Shown: positions 13,301 to 23,655 of the stretch, in pieces
Numbering within the stretch: the stretch's first letter is position 1
Layout: each line of letters begins with the position of its first letter
Source of the DNA: Polytrichum commune
Taxonomy: Eukaryota; Streptophyta; Polytrichopsida; Polytrichales; Polytrichaceae
DNA: 64,000 nucleotides
Assembly: GCA_950295325.1 (NCBI GenBank)
Contig: OX485805.1
Location: 27,825,501-27,889,500, forward strand
Reading direction: 5' to 3'
Position numbers and translations under genes: made by a program
The notes under the pieces: model-generated
Seen by the model: the letters and a program-made list of their open reading frames with translations, nothing else
The model's database searches: none
Told to the model about the DNA's origin: nothing

Positions 13301-13996
13301 ATGGCCATGGTCACCTAAAGGTGGAAACTCGAAGATAACGTCCCCATCGTAACGAGGAGGAAGGTAATCAACCTGCTGGAGTCTGATCGCATCAAAGTTA
13401 ATTCGAGATAACACACTTTTGGACCGCTTACGAGCTCCAAGGCGCATGAATGAATGAATGATACTGACAAGAGGACTTGCCACAACCTTGGCCTGACCAG
13501 GATTAGGAGACGGACTAACAGGAGGAGTTGTTTCCTTGCGAACTACTTGTGGAGACAACGAAGCTTGGACTCTGCTCGCTGATTTTAAGAATTCAACATC
13601 GCCGTCGGAATCATCACTCAACTCATAAATTGTATTTAGACCGGGCTCAATTTTGACCTTAGACAACACCGGTCTCTCAATGCTAACAGTGGAAGACTCC
13701 TTGGGTGTTAGAAGTTCAGTGGAACACTCAAACATAGACTCGGAGACTCCATATACACGATATTTTCCAGGCTTCAACAACCAGAACGTACCGACGTCAT
13801 TATCTACTCTAGTCTGACGAACTGCATGTGAAACTAGACCGGTATGATCGTCAAAAACTTCTTTTTCGACAAAGATAGTGACCTCACGATATTGAAACCT
13901 CAAACTCAATGTTGCACAAGTGACTATAGCATGACTGTCTTCACCTAATGGAAAGAGGACCGGAACAGAATGAGGTTCAGCATGAAGCAAGGCCAT
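10336..13996 (-). pseudogene. MULE-like transposase-related protein with C-terminal SWIM zinc finger, one in-frame stop
   Basis: Two exons on the minus strand. Exon 1 runs from the ATG at 13996 (MALLHAEPH) to 11906 and is 697 codons exactly. Exon 2 runs 11802-10336 and is 489 codons including the stop. The splice is clean and phase 0 (GAGTTG|GTAAGT and TTGCAG|GATCTA). The middle resembles the MULE-type RNase H-fold transposase domain: MACHVYD, then FKGFMADSAQANWN and RTCLFHWTQSLEKH. Near the C-terminus CTCP...ANCKHLYYLF fits the SWIM pattern CxC..CxH. One TGA at codon 513 (12458-12460) interrupts exon 1, where the frame continues as IMFDHAKRVR. The ancestral codon may have been TGG. The gene could be a MULE transposase or a domesticated relative. 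I found no terminal inverted repeats. A single stop in about 1,186 codons means inactivation is recent, or the base is wrong. Confidence 0.75.
11803..11905 (-). other. Intron of the MULE/SWIM gene
   Basis: A 103-bp intron with GTAAGT donor and TTGCAG acceptor on the minus strand. Exon lengths on both sides are multiples of three. Confidence 0.75.
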
Positions 13997-14251
13997 AGTA
14001 TACCACAAAACTCTGAACAAAACAAGTACTGTGAACATTGAAATGGCATGAATATATAAGAGGGAACAAATTACTGTGCAAACTGGTAATTTATGTACCA
14101 GCAAGCAGAATTTCAGAAGATAATAGAAAGACATGGAGAGTAAGCTGAAAGACGGCTGAAAAACCATTTTTGGATGCAAATCCCAGATAGGTGTGAGCCC
14201 AAAAGGGTGCCCACATTTAGTCTTAGACCCTTGAAACGTTAGTTGATGCAC

Positions 14252-16007
14252 TTTTGAAGTAGCATGTTACTTCACAAAAATATAAAAAGAGTGAAATGTT
14301 AGTCTTAGAAGTACCATGTTGTAAGAGGCTAGGATGTGAGTTGTTATTGTGTTTTTACCTTCGGAAGGATTTGAGTGAATGAGGATAGGTAAGGAGAACT
14401 TGGATTGAGTAGTTAGTGAGTAGGCTAGTACAAATGGATGGAGACAACCAAAGTGACTCAAGAGGCAAGTGCATTCGAATTGGGATGAATGGAGGATCAC
14501 ATGGAGCGCACAAGTGGACCACCTCATCATGGCCACTTAATGGGGAAGGCCCAAGGAAGAATGCAAGGTGGAGGATAAGCAAATTCTCAAAGCACCAATC
14601 AAATCACGAGTTAAGCATCGTGGTTTGAATTAAGTGGTGAGCGACGATTTGGGAAAGTAAGGGGAGAAAGTTATGGCGGCGGAAAGCGAAGGAGGCTAAG
14701 TTTGGGTTGAAGCATCCCAAGTTTGGTAAAGTGTGGTAGGTAGAAAGCCAAGGCTAGTTAAATGTTCGAATTAGGATCCTTGTTGATCATTTGAGGGAGG
14801 AAGGCTTAGAAGATAGGATTGGCGCCTACTAAGTAGGAGGAAATCTCAAGGGCTTATCGTGAGCCTTGAGGGTGCTCACCCCCTCAAGCTTACTATATAA
14901 TCCCTCATTCTTCCCTCACTCATCCTCTCTTTCCTTTGTGCTCCAAGGCACCCCACGAGTTATAAGTGTGGGTGTGGGAAGCCATATTGGAGCACATGTG
15001 TGTGCTTAGTTTTTAGTTTGAGAGCCAAGGCTTGTTAGCCTTGAAGAGGGCTTGACCTCTTGGTAGAATTAGTGTTGACGTGAAGGATTTTAAAGTTAAT
15101 TCATGATTCCAATTTGTGGTACTTTAAGTTCATGTTTTGAATACACGTGGTTGCAAGTTCCATGTTTAAGAGTTGAGCACTTGATGTTGTGATGAGTGCA
15201 AAAATATACTTGTGTGGATTAGTTAGTCTTAGTGAAGTTAGGAAATTCTCTCTCCCCCTCTCCTCTCTAGGATTTTAGGATTTTAGGATTAGAGAAGAAT
15301 TGTGTGATTAGAAAGGGGTTGTTAGTAGAATTAGGGAAATTAGGTAGGAAGATTAGTTAAGGGCTTGAATAATTAGTGAGGTAGTTGGGGATTACAACTA
15401 CAAAGTTGTGGGTTTATGAAGGAGCTGGGTTTATGAAGGAGCTGGGTTTGTTTAGTTAGAAAGTAAAGAGCTGGGTTTATGAAGGACCTGGGTTTGTTTA
15501 GTTAGAAGCTAAGGAGCTGGGTTCATGAAGGAGCTGGGTTTATGAAGGAGCTGGGTTTGTTTAGTTAGAAGCTAAGAAGCTGGGTTTATGAAGGAGCTGG
15601 GTTTATGAAGGAGCTTAGTAGATAGCCTACCTAATTAGCTCATAGACAAGTAGTTAGTTACATTATGCTAGTTAGTGTTATGTGTGGCTTTCACAAGTAA
15701 ATGTATTTGAGATTGACTATAGAGAATAGTGTTTTTTTTAACACTTGCATCCTCTCTTTAAAAATAAACCACGTGCACAACTTAATGGAGAATGTGGAGC
15801 ACTCTCGCGATGGCAAGACAAAGGAAGCAAAGACCAAAGTTAAATCCAAGACCACTTGAAGGGTGAACCTTGCACTATGGACTCATCCAAGTCCAAATCC
15901 AATACCGCGGAGGAATGTGAGCCCAAACCCACTACTCGGACTACGGACGCTTAAGGGTGGGGGGTTTGGCCTCACACTACAATTTTGTGGTTTCTTGATA
16001 AGGTTCA
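14252..16007. other. Spacer with promoter-like and repeated DNA
   Basis: No coding frame I can support. A TATA-like CTATATAAT sits at 14893-14901, followed by a CT-rich leader-like stretch, reminiscent of an LTR promoter, but no LTR partner was found. A tandem repeat lies at 15414-15612. The last bases before 16024 (TGTGTGTAG) look like a splice acceptor for the next gene, so part of this may be a 5' intron. Confidence 0.4.
15414..15612 (+). repeat. Tandem repeat of GAAGGAGCTGGGTTTAT-type units
   Basis: The unit TTATGAAGGAGCTGGGTT recurs about seven times, alternating with TTTGTTTAGTTAGAAGCTAAGG spacers. It lies upstream of the first DUF7869-like gene. It may be a subterminal array of that transposon, which is inferred from the presence of an array in the same relative place at copy 2. 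Confidence 0.75.
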
Positions 16008-16028
16008 ATGTTCATGTGTGTAGGCAGA

Positions 16029-19000
16029 ATGAATGGGTTTAGTGAAAGAGGGGATTGGTCATCTGAAGATATGGCCACTTGGTCATCTGCATCTGAGGAT
16101 GAGATAGACATTGTCGGGGAGGATACTTTGGCTGACAGTGCAGATGAAGATCATTTGGATTTACCTTCGCCTTCCGTACCGCAATGTCCCATTGCTGAAT
16201 GTACGGGACTCTCAAGGGCTTCATGGGTGAATTTGGAGGTGGTACTTCTTAATGACAGTGGAGTTGTTGTGGCGGAGGGGATTTGTCGCAACACCCATCC
16301 ACAAGATTGCATTGATGAAAACCCGCTTGGCACCGAGGACGTTGGGGTTGTCATATTGGAGTCGCTCGTTCATTCCGAGGTGGATCCCACTCATAGGTTC
16401 TCCCTCCGGAGGTGGCCATTGAGGAATGTCACGATTGATGGTGTTTCCTTGTGTGAACATGAGCAACGACACTTGCAAATCCAAAAAGAGCAGCAATCAA
16501 ACATGCGGCCACGCAAGGGTCAAAGAAAGTACGATACATTGGCACGTCCTGCTCCGTCTGCAACTGATTGTAAACGTCAAAGGTTGCTCGGGGAGGAGTC
16601 CATTAGAGAAGTTGCCACAAAGGATTGTTGTGTGCATCGTTGTTGCCAATTGTTTCCCCGGGATAAATTGTTGGCCATCCGCGAAGAAATGTGGCTTGGT
16701 GATTTCCGTCTAAGATCCACCAAAAAACTTGATGTGCATAGGGCGATACATGTGAATGGGGCGGGTCGCAAGGTCATCACCATTGAGAGCATAGACGTGT
16801 GTTGCAAGGCATGGTACACCATTCATGGTGTGTCGAAAGCGGACTTTTATAGACAAGCTGCTTATGCCAAGGAAGGCCGCCGGTCCCGTCACCATGGGAA
16901 CGTGGGTTTAAAGAAACCTAGGGAAACAACAAGGCAAGCAACGGCCACTCTAGCAACCATAATTGTCCCACTTGCCGATGCAATGCCGCACAAAACACGC
17001 ACACTCACAACTGGTGAAAAGGTTGTGGAGAAAGTTCTTCCCACAGGCACAAAATGGAAAGACATATTGTTGGATGTAAATGCAGTTGGGGAGAAGATTG
17101 GGTTGGAGCCAATTTCATCGTCAAAATTGAGTGCAATCAAGAAAGCAAACTTCAGCGAATACATTACAAAAAGACGAGGGGACAAATTTGCAAGGTGCTC
17201 TAATTGCGAGAAGTTGAAGCGCCTTCGGGATGCACACACGATGGGTACCGAGTCGTTTGCGGTGCATCAATTGAACTATTTCAAGCACGTAAACATGCAA
17301 GAGGCACACCGTAATGATTACTACACAAATAGAGCGTTGTCCATCTCCAGGCCCTTGGAAGTTCTTACGGTCATCCATGACAAAATGGACCATGCCAAGA
17401 CAGCCTCCCCATGTTTTGCAAAACGAATCAAGGCCACGGATGGGTTTTTTAAGTTGCCTGTATCGGTTACAGGTGATCTTCGAAACAATGTTGACATACC
17501 CTAAATATTGTTGTATTTTATTATGTGATGTACTTGAGAACATTGATTCACTCAAAACGATTTAGACATACATAGATACTAATCACTTTGGGTTGGCATT
17601 GTAGGAATGATTGCACATGGACACGGTGATGTCAAGTTTGCCCATTATGCTCTTGATTTGTATCCAGCAGATTCAAACCACACGATAGGGTCATTTGAAA
17701 GGCTTTTGCGTGATTTAGAGAAACTGCCAGCCTATTCTTCAGGATTGTTATTTGAAAATACGGGTTCAACACCTTTATATGAAGCAGTGATGGATGGAAA
17801 AGATGTATGCTTGCATTCGTTGCCCGAACCACCCAGTGAACCCGTGATAGCCAAGAAGTTGCCCCCCGCTTTGCGTGTCCAATTGGACAATTGTGCCAAG
17901 GACAATAAAAGTAGATATGTTTTTGCATATTGGTCGTTGTTGGTTGCGAAAGGCATTTTCAAGGAGGTTTTTGTGTCCTTCCTATTGGTAGGCCACACGC
18001 ACGACGATATTGATGCATCTTTTGGACAGTGGAGCATGAAGTTGCGGGAGGAGGATTTTCCTACAATCCCGTTATTGATGAAGTCGTACATGGATTTGGA
18101 GAACGTTCCCGTCATCCCCCATATGATTGAGGAGGTGCCAGACTTCAAGGCATTTATAGAACCTTATATTCGAAGTGGAGCTCATCGATTGATTGGCCAT
18201 ACGAAGGCACAACAATTCCGGTTCTACATGCGTGACGATGGTGTCCCGGCCATGCAATACAAGTTGTTGTGCACGACACAAGACTGGAGCCCGCCAGAGG
18301 GTCTCCTTGTGTGGTGCGTGGATGCGGATGGGAAGACCATGTTACCGGATGGAGAGCCTAGGCCTTGCAAGCCAATAGCCATGAAGAATTTGGAGGATAT
18401 TTTGAAAGGTATATCAGGCTTCATTCAATATTGGGAGAGTTTGAAGATAGCGGATGTTGGCGGATCATGTTGGCATCGTTATGGGAGTTGGATACATTAT
18501 TGGACACGTGTTCGTGCGGCCTTGGCAGACCTCCACCAAGATAGCCCTCATACTTTGAGGCACGGATTTTGGCCACAAACTCGTATCGATGTACAAGCTT
18601 CGGAGGCTAGTTTTTTGGGAAATGGAGAGGTTTGTGAGGAGTTTGATATGGACGACCATTACGTTGGGCCTGCTAGTCAACGTCCCCCACCATCTTTCCG
18701 CATTGCAGTGGATTGTCATGAAGGTTATATGCTCATTTTGCGTCCTGGAGATGAGACATATGCAAAGCCAGTGTGGGTGGCAAGAGCTTTGTCCAATCCA
18801 AATTTTGTATCTTCCAGCCCTCATTTTCGACAAATACAAGTAGAGTACTACCGACCGACAGCACGGAATGAAGATGTTGTTCGGCATTATACAGGCTGGG
18901 ATACAAACCAACACTTTCGGTGGAAGGTGGATTCTGAGCACGGTCCATCTTGGGTAGATACAGATTCCATATTCATAGCATGGAAACCACGGAAAAATCA

Positions 19001-19091
19001 TAGTGGATCAGTGTCCATCCCTCAAAAGTACATAACTTTTGCAAAAGACAACCTTGCTCGGATCGTAGAAGAAGCAACCCACGTTGAATGA
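16029..19091 (+). CDS. DUF7869-like putative transposase, copy 1, apparently intact
   Basis: Two exons, 16029-17472 and 17605-19091. The 132-bp intron begins GTGATC and ends TTGTAG. Exon lengths of 1444 and 1487 bp sum to 2931, exactly 977 codons, giving 976 residues with no internal stop. I place the start at 16029 (MNGFSERGD) because the ATG at 16008 precedes an acceptor-like TGTGTGTAG. The paralogue at 29074 has its ATG at the same place relative to an acceptor. The N-terminus is acidic. Cysteine clusters follow: DCCxxRCC near residues 199-206, VCCKAWY, and CSNC at 390-393. Three conserved acidic patches follow: HDKMD (D451/D454), QLDNCAKDN (D576) and GHTHDDID (D615/D616/D618). This order resembles the DUF7869 family, found in many repeat-rich eukaryote genomes. 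I infer an RNase H-fold transposase; the catalytic assignment is unproven. Confidence 0.75.
17473..17604 (+). other. Intron of DUF7869-like copy 1
   Basis: A GT..AG intron placed between the conserved SVTG and MIAHGH. The paralogue has an intron at the same codon position (30479-30647), which supports it. Confidence 0.8.
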
Positions 19092-19623
19092 GAAGTTGGT
19101 AGGATTGTGTTAGCATGATTATAGTGTAAACAGTAATTCGACGAATATATATTACTCATATGTGTGCTCCTCAAACTTGGGGCAAAGTTTGGGTAGAACT
19201 TGCGAATGCTATATTGTTTGGGGTTGGATGAATATCCATTTACTATATTTCAATACAATTGTGAAGTTCATTTTTTTATTAAATTTGGGACTAAATTTTC
19301 CATTGAAGAAATATGCATTTATTGCATGCACTTTGTATGTTGCAATGTCTATATTTTATTGACCATGCTAATAATAGAAATCATTTTATATGTTTCTTGG
19401 GTGAAACTAGTTTGGAGTGCTCTACCCAAAGTGTTTTTGTTGATGAGGTTGGTGTTGAGTGCTCTACCATATGTGCTTATGTCCACACATAATAGATTTG
19501 GGATATTAGAACATATAATATATTTGAGATTGTTCGCAATATAGTTTCGGAACACGGAATGTTGTTTGATCCATATATTAATTTGAGACTAGAGAAAGTC
19601 TCAATTTAACGAATATAGTGTTA
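19092..19623 (+). mobile_element. 3' subterminal region and terminus of DUF7869 transposon copy 1
   Basis: AT-rich 3' region after the stop. It ends in a hairpin (GAGACT..AGTCTC at 19585-19602), then TTAACGAATATAGTGTTA (19606-19623). The same hairpin plus AACGAATATAGTGTT is found at 46819-46857 after the second copy, and the two copies diverge immediately beyond. I therefore read this as the transposon end. The left end of copy 1 was not found. A weak TAACACT at about 15737 is the only candidate. Confidence 0.6.
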
Positions 19624-20769
19624 CATGCGAATATAACCTCACATCAGATTGTACTTATAACACACATATCTAACCTCATATCACACACATATCTAACCCG
19701 ATATCAGATAACAGATATAGCCCAGATATCTTATCTCCCATCAGATTACAGTAATATCACCCATATTCAACCCCATTTCAGATAGACCTTACAACACATA
19801 TATCTAACCTTAGATCAGATTACACTTCTAACAAACATTTCTAACATCATATCAGAGTACACTTATAACAAGCATATCTAGATATCAATATCTACTATGA
19901 TTGTAGGTAGTAGAGTTTGAATACCAGAAAATGTGTCTCGGGACCGAGACACTCAAACTCGGCCCTGGAAAATTAGAAATGTCTAAGCTTAAATCAGATT
20001 ACCCTTATACCCACAATTGCAAACTAACCTCACATCAGTTTGACCTTAATACTAGCATATCTAGACCTCACATCAAATTTCACTTCAAACACACATGTGT
20101 AGTCTCATATCAGAGTACCCTTATACCAAGTAAATCTAGATTTCAATATCAAATATCATTGTAGGGTTTACAGTTTGAATACCAGAAAATGTGTCTCGGG
20201 ACCGAGACACTCAAACTCGGCCTTGGAAAATCAGAAATTTCTAAACTTGCCTCATATTACCCCAATACCCAAAATTGCAAACTAACCTCATATCAGATTG
20301 CACTTGTAACCCACATATCTAACCTCACATCAGTTTGACCTTAATACTTGCATATCTAGACCTCACATCATATTTCAGAGAAGGTAGAATTCAGAGAGGG
20401 CGGGGATTTCACTTAAACAGTGTTCCGACTAAAAAAGTTCAAAAATTAACATGACACCTCACCATTCATATTTCAACTCCTAATTTCCACAAACAAAATG
20501 GTACAACAAAACAAATGGCCGATTGCAAGCACAAAACAAATTGCCGAGTCCATTGAGGGCTCAGTTCGCACTCCACATGGTGTTTGGGTCCCGCATAAAC
20601 TATACCCTACCAACCTTACTCGTCAGATCCATGATTCGGCCCCGAAAAAAATTATGGCCGATTACTGAAATATGAAAAGTAGTACCTACTGAATGTTCAA
20701 TGTGGACCACATTGAAATGCATAAATTTAAATGCAAACATGTTATGACAAAATTAAGGAAGAGCAATAC
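19624..20769. repeat. Intronic repeat array with GTGTCTCGG hairpins (left block, part 1)
   Basis: Built from diverged short units of the type ATCAGATTACACTTATAAC, ACACATATCTAACCTCATATC and ATCTAGACCTCACATC. Within it the hairpin GTGTCTCGGGACCGAGACAC (9-bp stem, 2-nt loop) occurs at 19933-19952 and 20191-20210, each flanked by TTTGAATACCAGAAAAT and TCAAACTCGGCC. It lies downstream of an exon donor (minus strand) at 20769/20770 and so appears intronic. Confidence 0.7.
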
Positions 20770-23655
20770 CTTGAGCATGAATCTTTTCAACTCGTTGTAG
20801 GAAGGGGTGAATTCCTCCGTGTCACCGCCAAGAACGTCCTCCATTGAGGCGTTGAGAATGAGTTCTTGAATATGGATATCGAGCTCCTCCCCCGATGTCA
20901 AGATAGGAATTTGACTCAACTGCTCATAGGAGGAATCGCGTTTTGTTCCTCTAGAAAATGTTGGAGCATGAGAACCAGATTCATAGGTTGGACTTGGAGC
21001 AACGGGACTCTTACCTTCTAGCTCAGAATGGGGGTTCATCTTCTTTTTCCCCTTCATGGTAGTCTTCTCCAATGATTTTTGAAGTTTTCCATCTCTTTCT
21101 GTGCGGCTTTCTCCTCTGCTTCCTTTACTCTAAGCGCCTTCTTCCTATCCTCTTCTAGACGTCGGGATAGGGCCTTTGCCCTCTCATGCTCGTCTTCTAT
21201 GCCCTGTAAGTCAATCATCTCAACACCAGATTCTCCAACTGCCTCCCTTGACTTCCTAAGTTCAGTTTCAAGGGAAGGAGTGAAACTAGGAGCACAGTCA
21301 AGGTACCAACCACCTCCAGTGAGATGTGAGGTTGACCATGTACGCTGTTGATTTGCTGAGAACATGCACGTGGAGTTAGACCTGTCAAGCCATGCTGAGA
21401 GGAATATAGGGAGATCTTCTTTTGTTATTGTTCCTTTTGCAAGGAGCTCGTACTTGAAATACCTGCGGGAAAGACACAGCTCATCATTAAATACCTTGCA
21501 ATTGACATAGTTGCCATATTAAAAACCAAAACACTATGCCAAATCAGATGTCACTAACTAAGCTTATATCATATAACACTAACTAAGCTTATATCAGATT
21601 ACCCTCGCATCATATTCCACTTATAACACACAAATCTAACCTCATATCGGATTGACCTTAATACAAGCATATCTAGAAATCACATCAGAATGCACTTATA
21701 ACACACATATCTAGCCTCATATCAGAGTACACTTATACCAAGTATAGGTAGATATCAATAGCAACCATGTTTGTAGGTAGTAGAGTTTGAATACCAGAAA
21801 ATGTGTCTCGGGACCGAGACACTCAAACTAAGCCCTGGAATTTCAGAGATTTCTAGGCTTATATGAAACTAGGCCCTAACTAAGCTTATATCAGGTTACC
21901 CTAACTAAGGTTATATCAGACTCCCCTAACTAAGATTGTATCAGATTTCATTACCTAAGCTAATCTCAGATTGCACTAACCAAGCTTAAACCAGACTACC
22001 CTAACTAAGCTTATATTAGATGTCACTAACTAAGCTTATATCATATATCACTAACTAAGCTTATATCAGATTACCCTCACATCATATTACACTTATAACA
22101 CACAAATCTAACCTCATATCGGATTGGCCTTAATACAAACATATCTAGAAATCACATCAGAATGCACTTATAACACACATATCTACTATGATTATAGGTA
22201 GTAGAGTTTGAATACCAGAAAATGTGTCTCGGGACCGAGAGACTCAAACTCGGCCCTGGAAAATCAGAAATGTCTAAGCTTAAATTAGATTACCCTTATA
22301 CCCACAAGTCCAAACTAACCTCATATCAGATTGCACTTGTAACCCACATATCTAACCTCACATCAGTTTGACCTTAATACTAGCATATCTAGACCTCACA
22401 TCAAATTTCACTTCAAACACACATTTTTGGTGTCAATCAGAGTACCCTTATACCAAATAAATCTAGATTTCAATATCAAATATCATTGTAGGGTTTAGAG
22501 TTTGAAGACCAGAAAATGTGTCTCAGGACCGAGACACTCAAACCAGGCCCTGGAATTTCAGAGATTTCTAGGCTTATATGAAACTAGGCCCTAACTAATG
22601 TCACTAACTAAGCTTATATCAGATATCACTAACTAAGCTTATATCAGATTACCCTCACATCATATTAAACTTATAACACACAAATCTAACCTCATATCGG
22701 ATTGACCTTAATACAAGCATATCTAGAAATCACATCAGAATGCACTTATAACACACATATCTAGCCTCATATCAGAGTACACTTATAAGAAGTACCTGTA
22801 GATATCAAACATTGCTAACTAACCTTATATGAGATTAAACTTATATCAACCATATATAACCTCATATCAGATTTCACATATAACCCTTAATACAACCAAA
22901 TGTAGAGCACACACCAGATTTCACATATAACACAAATTTCTAACCTCATATCAAATTACCCTAATACCTCAAAGTGCATACTAACATCATATGAGAGTAC
23001 ACTTATAACACACATATAGAACTGTAGTATGAAAGGAGAGAACTCACCGAAAGATAACTCTTCGGACAATCAAGTCTGTCCCGTTAAATCCCTCAAATTT
23101 GTGAGTTTTGTTAAAGGCCTCCTGCCCTCGGAAGAATGTGGGAAACGCGTTGTCCCATAATTTCATTCTACAGTCCTCGATGTATGCAACCAAGGTCAAG
23201 GGCTCGCTGGGTAGTGCAAAGTTGATAGCAAGTCTGTCTTGGCGCAAAGTGTCTTCAAATATAATGGAAGCCTGATCGGATATCTGTATATACAGAGAGT
23301 GAATATGAACAAGAATTTGAGCAACATCGATTCATATATTGAAATAACCGTGAAACCAAGAGAAAGACCAATTAATGAAAGGGATCAAATCAAGTAACAC
23401 CGAACTAAAGGGTACATAGGGGATTATGTACTCACTCCTTCCCAAAAACATGCCTTGGCTAGGAATGCCTGTAATTTGTCCTCATTGGTGGGCTTGGTTG
23501 GCAGTTTGCGAGCCTCACGTGTTGATGAAGAGGAATTGAAATATTCCAACCATTTGATTTTACAAGCGGGTGATGCTTTTGCAGTAGCGATCAACTGCAA
23601 TTTCTCTAAGTTGAGCTCGGGTGCAATTGAGTTAAGAGTATAGTGACGCGCAATC
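20770..23655 (-). pseudogene. Unrecognised multi-exon gene, truncated and frameshifted
   Basis: Three exons on the minus strand: 23655-23436 (5' truncated), 23283-23048 and 21462-20770. Junctions are GAAGGA|GTGAGT, TACAG|ATATCC, TTTCG|GTGAGT, CCGCAG|GTATTT and CTCAAG|GTATTG. Phases are consistent: the 236-bp exon leaves two bases that the next exon completes. The protein has an amphipathic start (KIKWLEYFN), a KLWDNAFPTFFRGQEAF stretch, YFKYELLAKG, then a highly charged coiled-coil region (EDEHERAKALSRRLEEDRKK) and a lysine-rich then acidic tail. A five-T run at 21076-21080 (five A in sense) lacks one base relative to an open frame, so the last exon is frameshifted. I do not recognise the family. 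It may be a host gene or a second gene of a large transposon. Downstream exons are not visible; transposon copy 1 ends in its next intron. Confidence 0.55.
21463..23047 (-). repeat. Intron filled with GTGTCTCGG-hairpin repeat array (left block, part 2)
   Basis: A 1.58-kb intron composed almost wholly of the same diverged repeat units as 19624-20769, including many CTAACTAAGCTTATATCAG monomers. Hairpins occur at 21803-21822, 22224-22243 and 22518-22537, with one or two base changes in the last two. The array is in the same orientation, relative to transcription, as the intron array at 51885-54267. Confidence 0.7.

Noticed and set aside
16008-16028. ATG at 16008 as the start of the DUF7869-like protein
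   Set aside because: It precedes an acceptor-like TGTGTGTAG. The paralogue's upstream ATG at 29014 likewise precedes an acceptor, and the residues between do not match each other.
19585-19623. Terminal hairpin read as a Helitron 3' end
   Set aside because: Helitrons end in CTRR a few bases after the hairpin and encode Rep/helicase. Neither is present.
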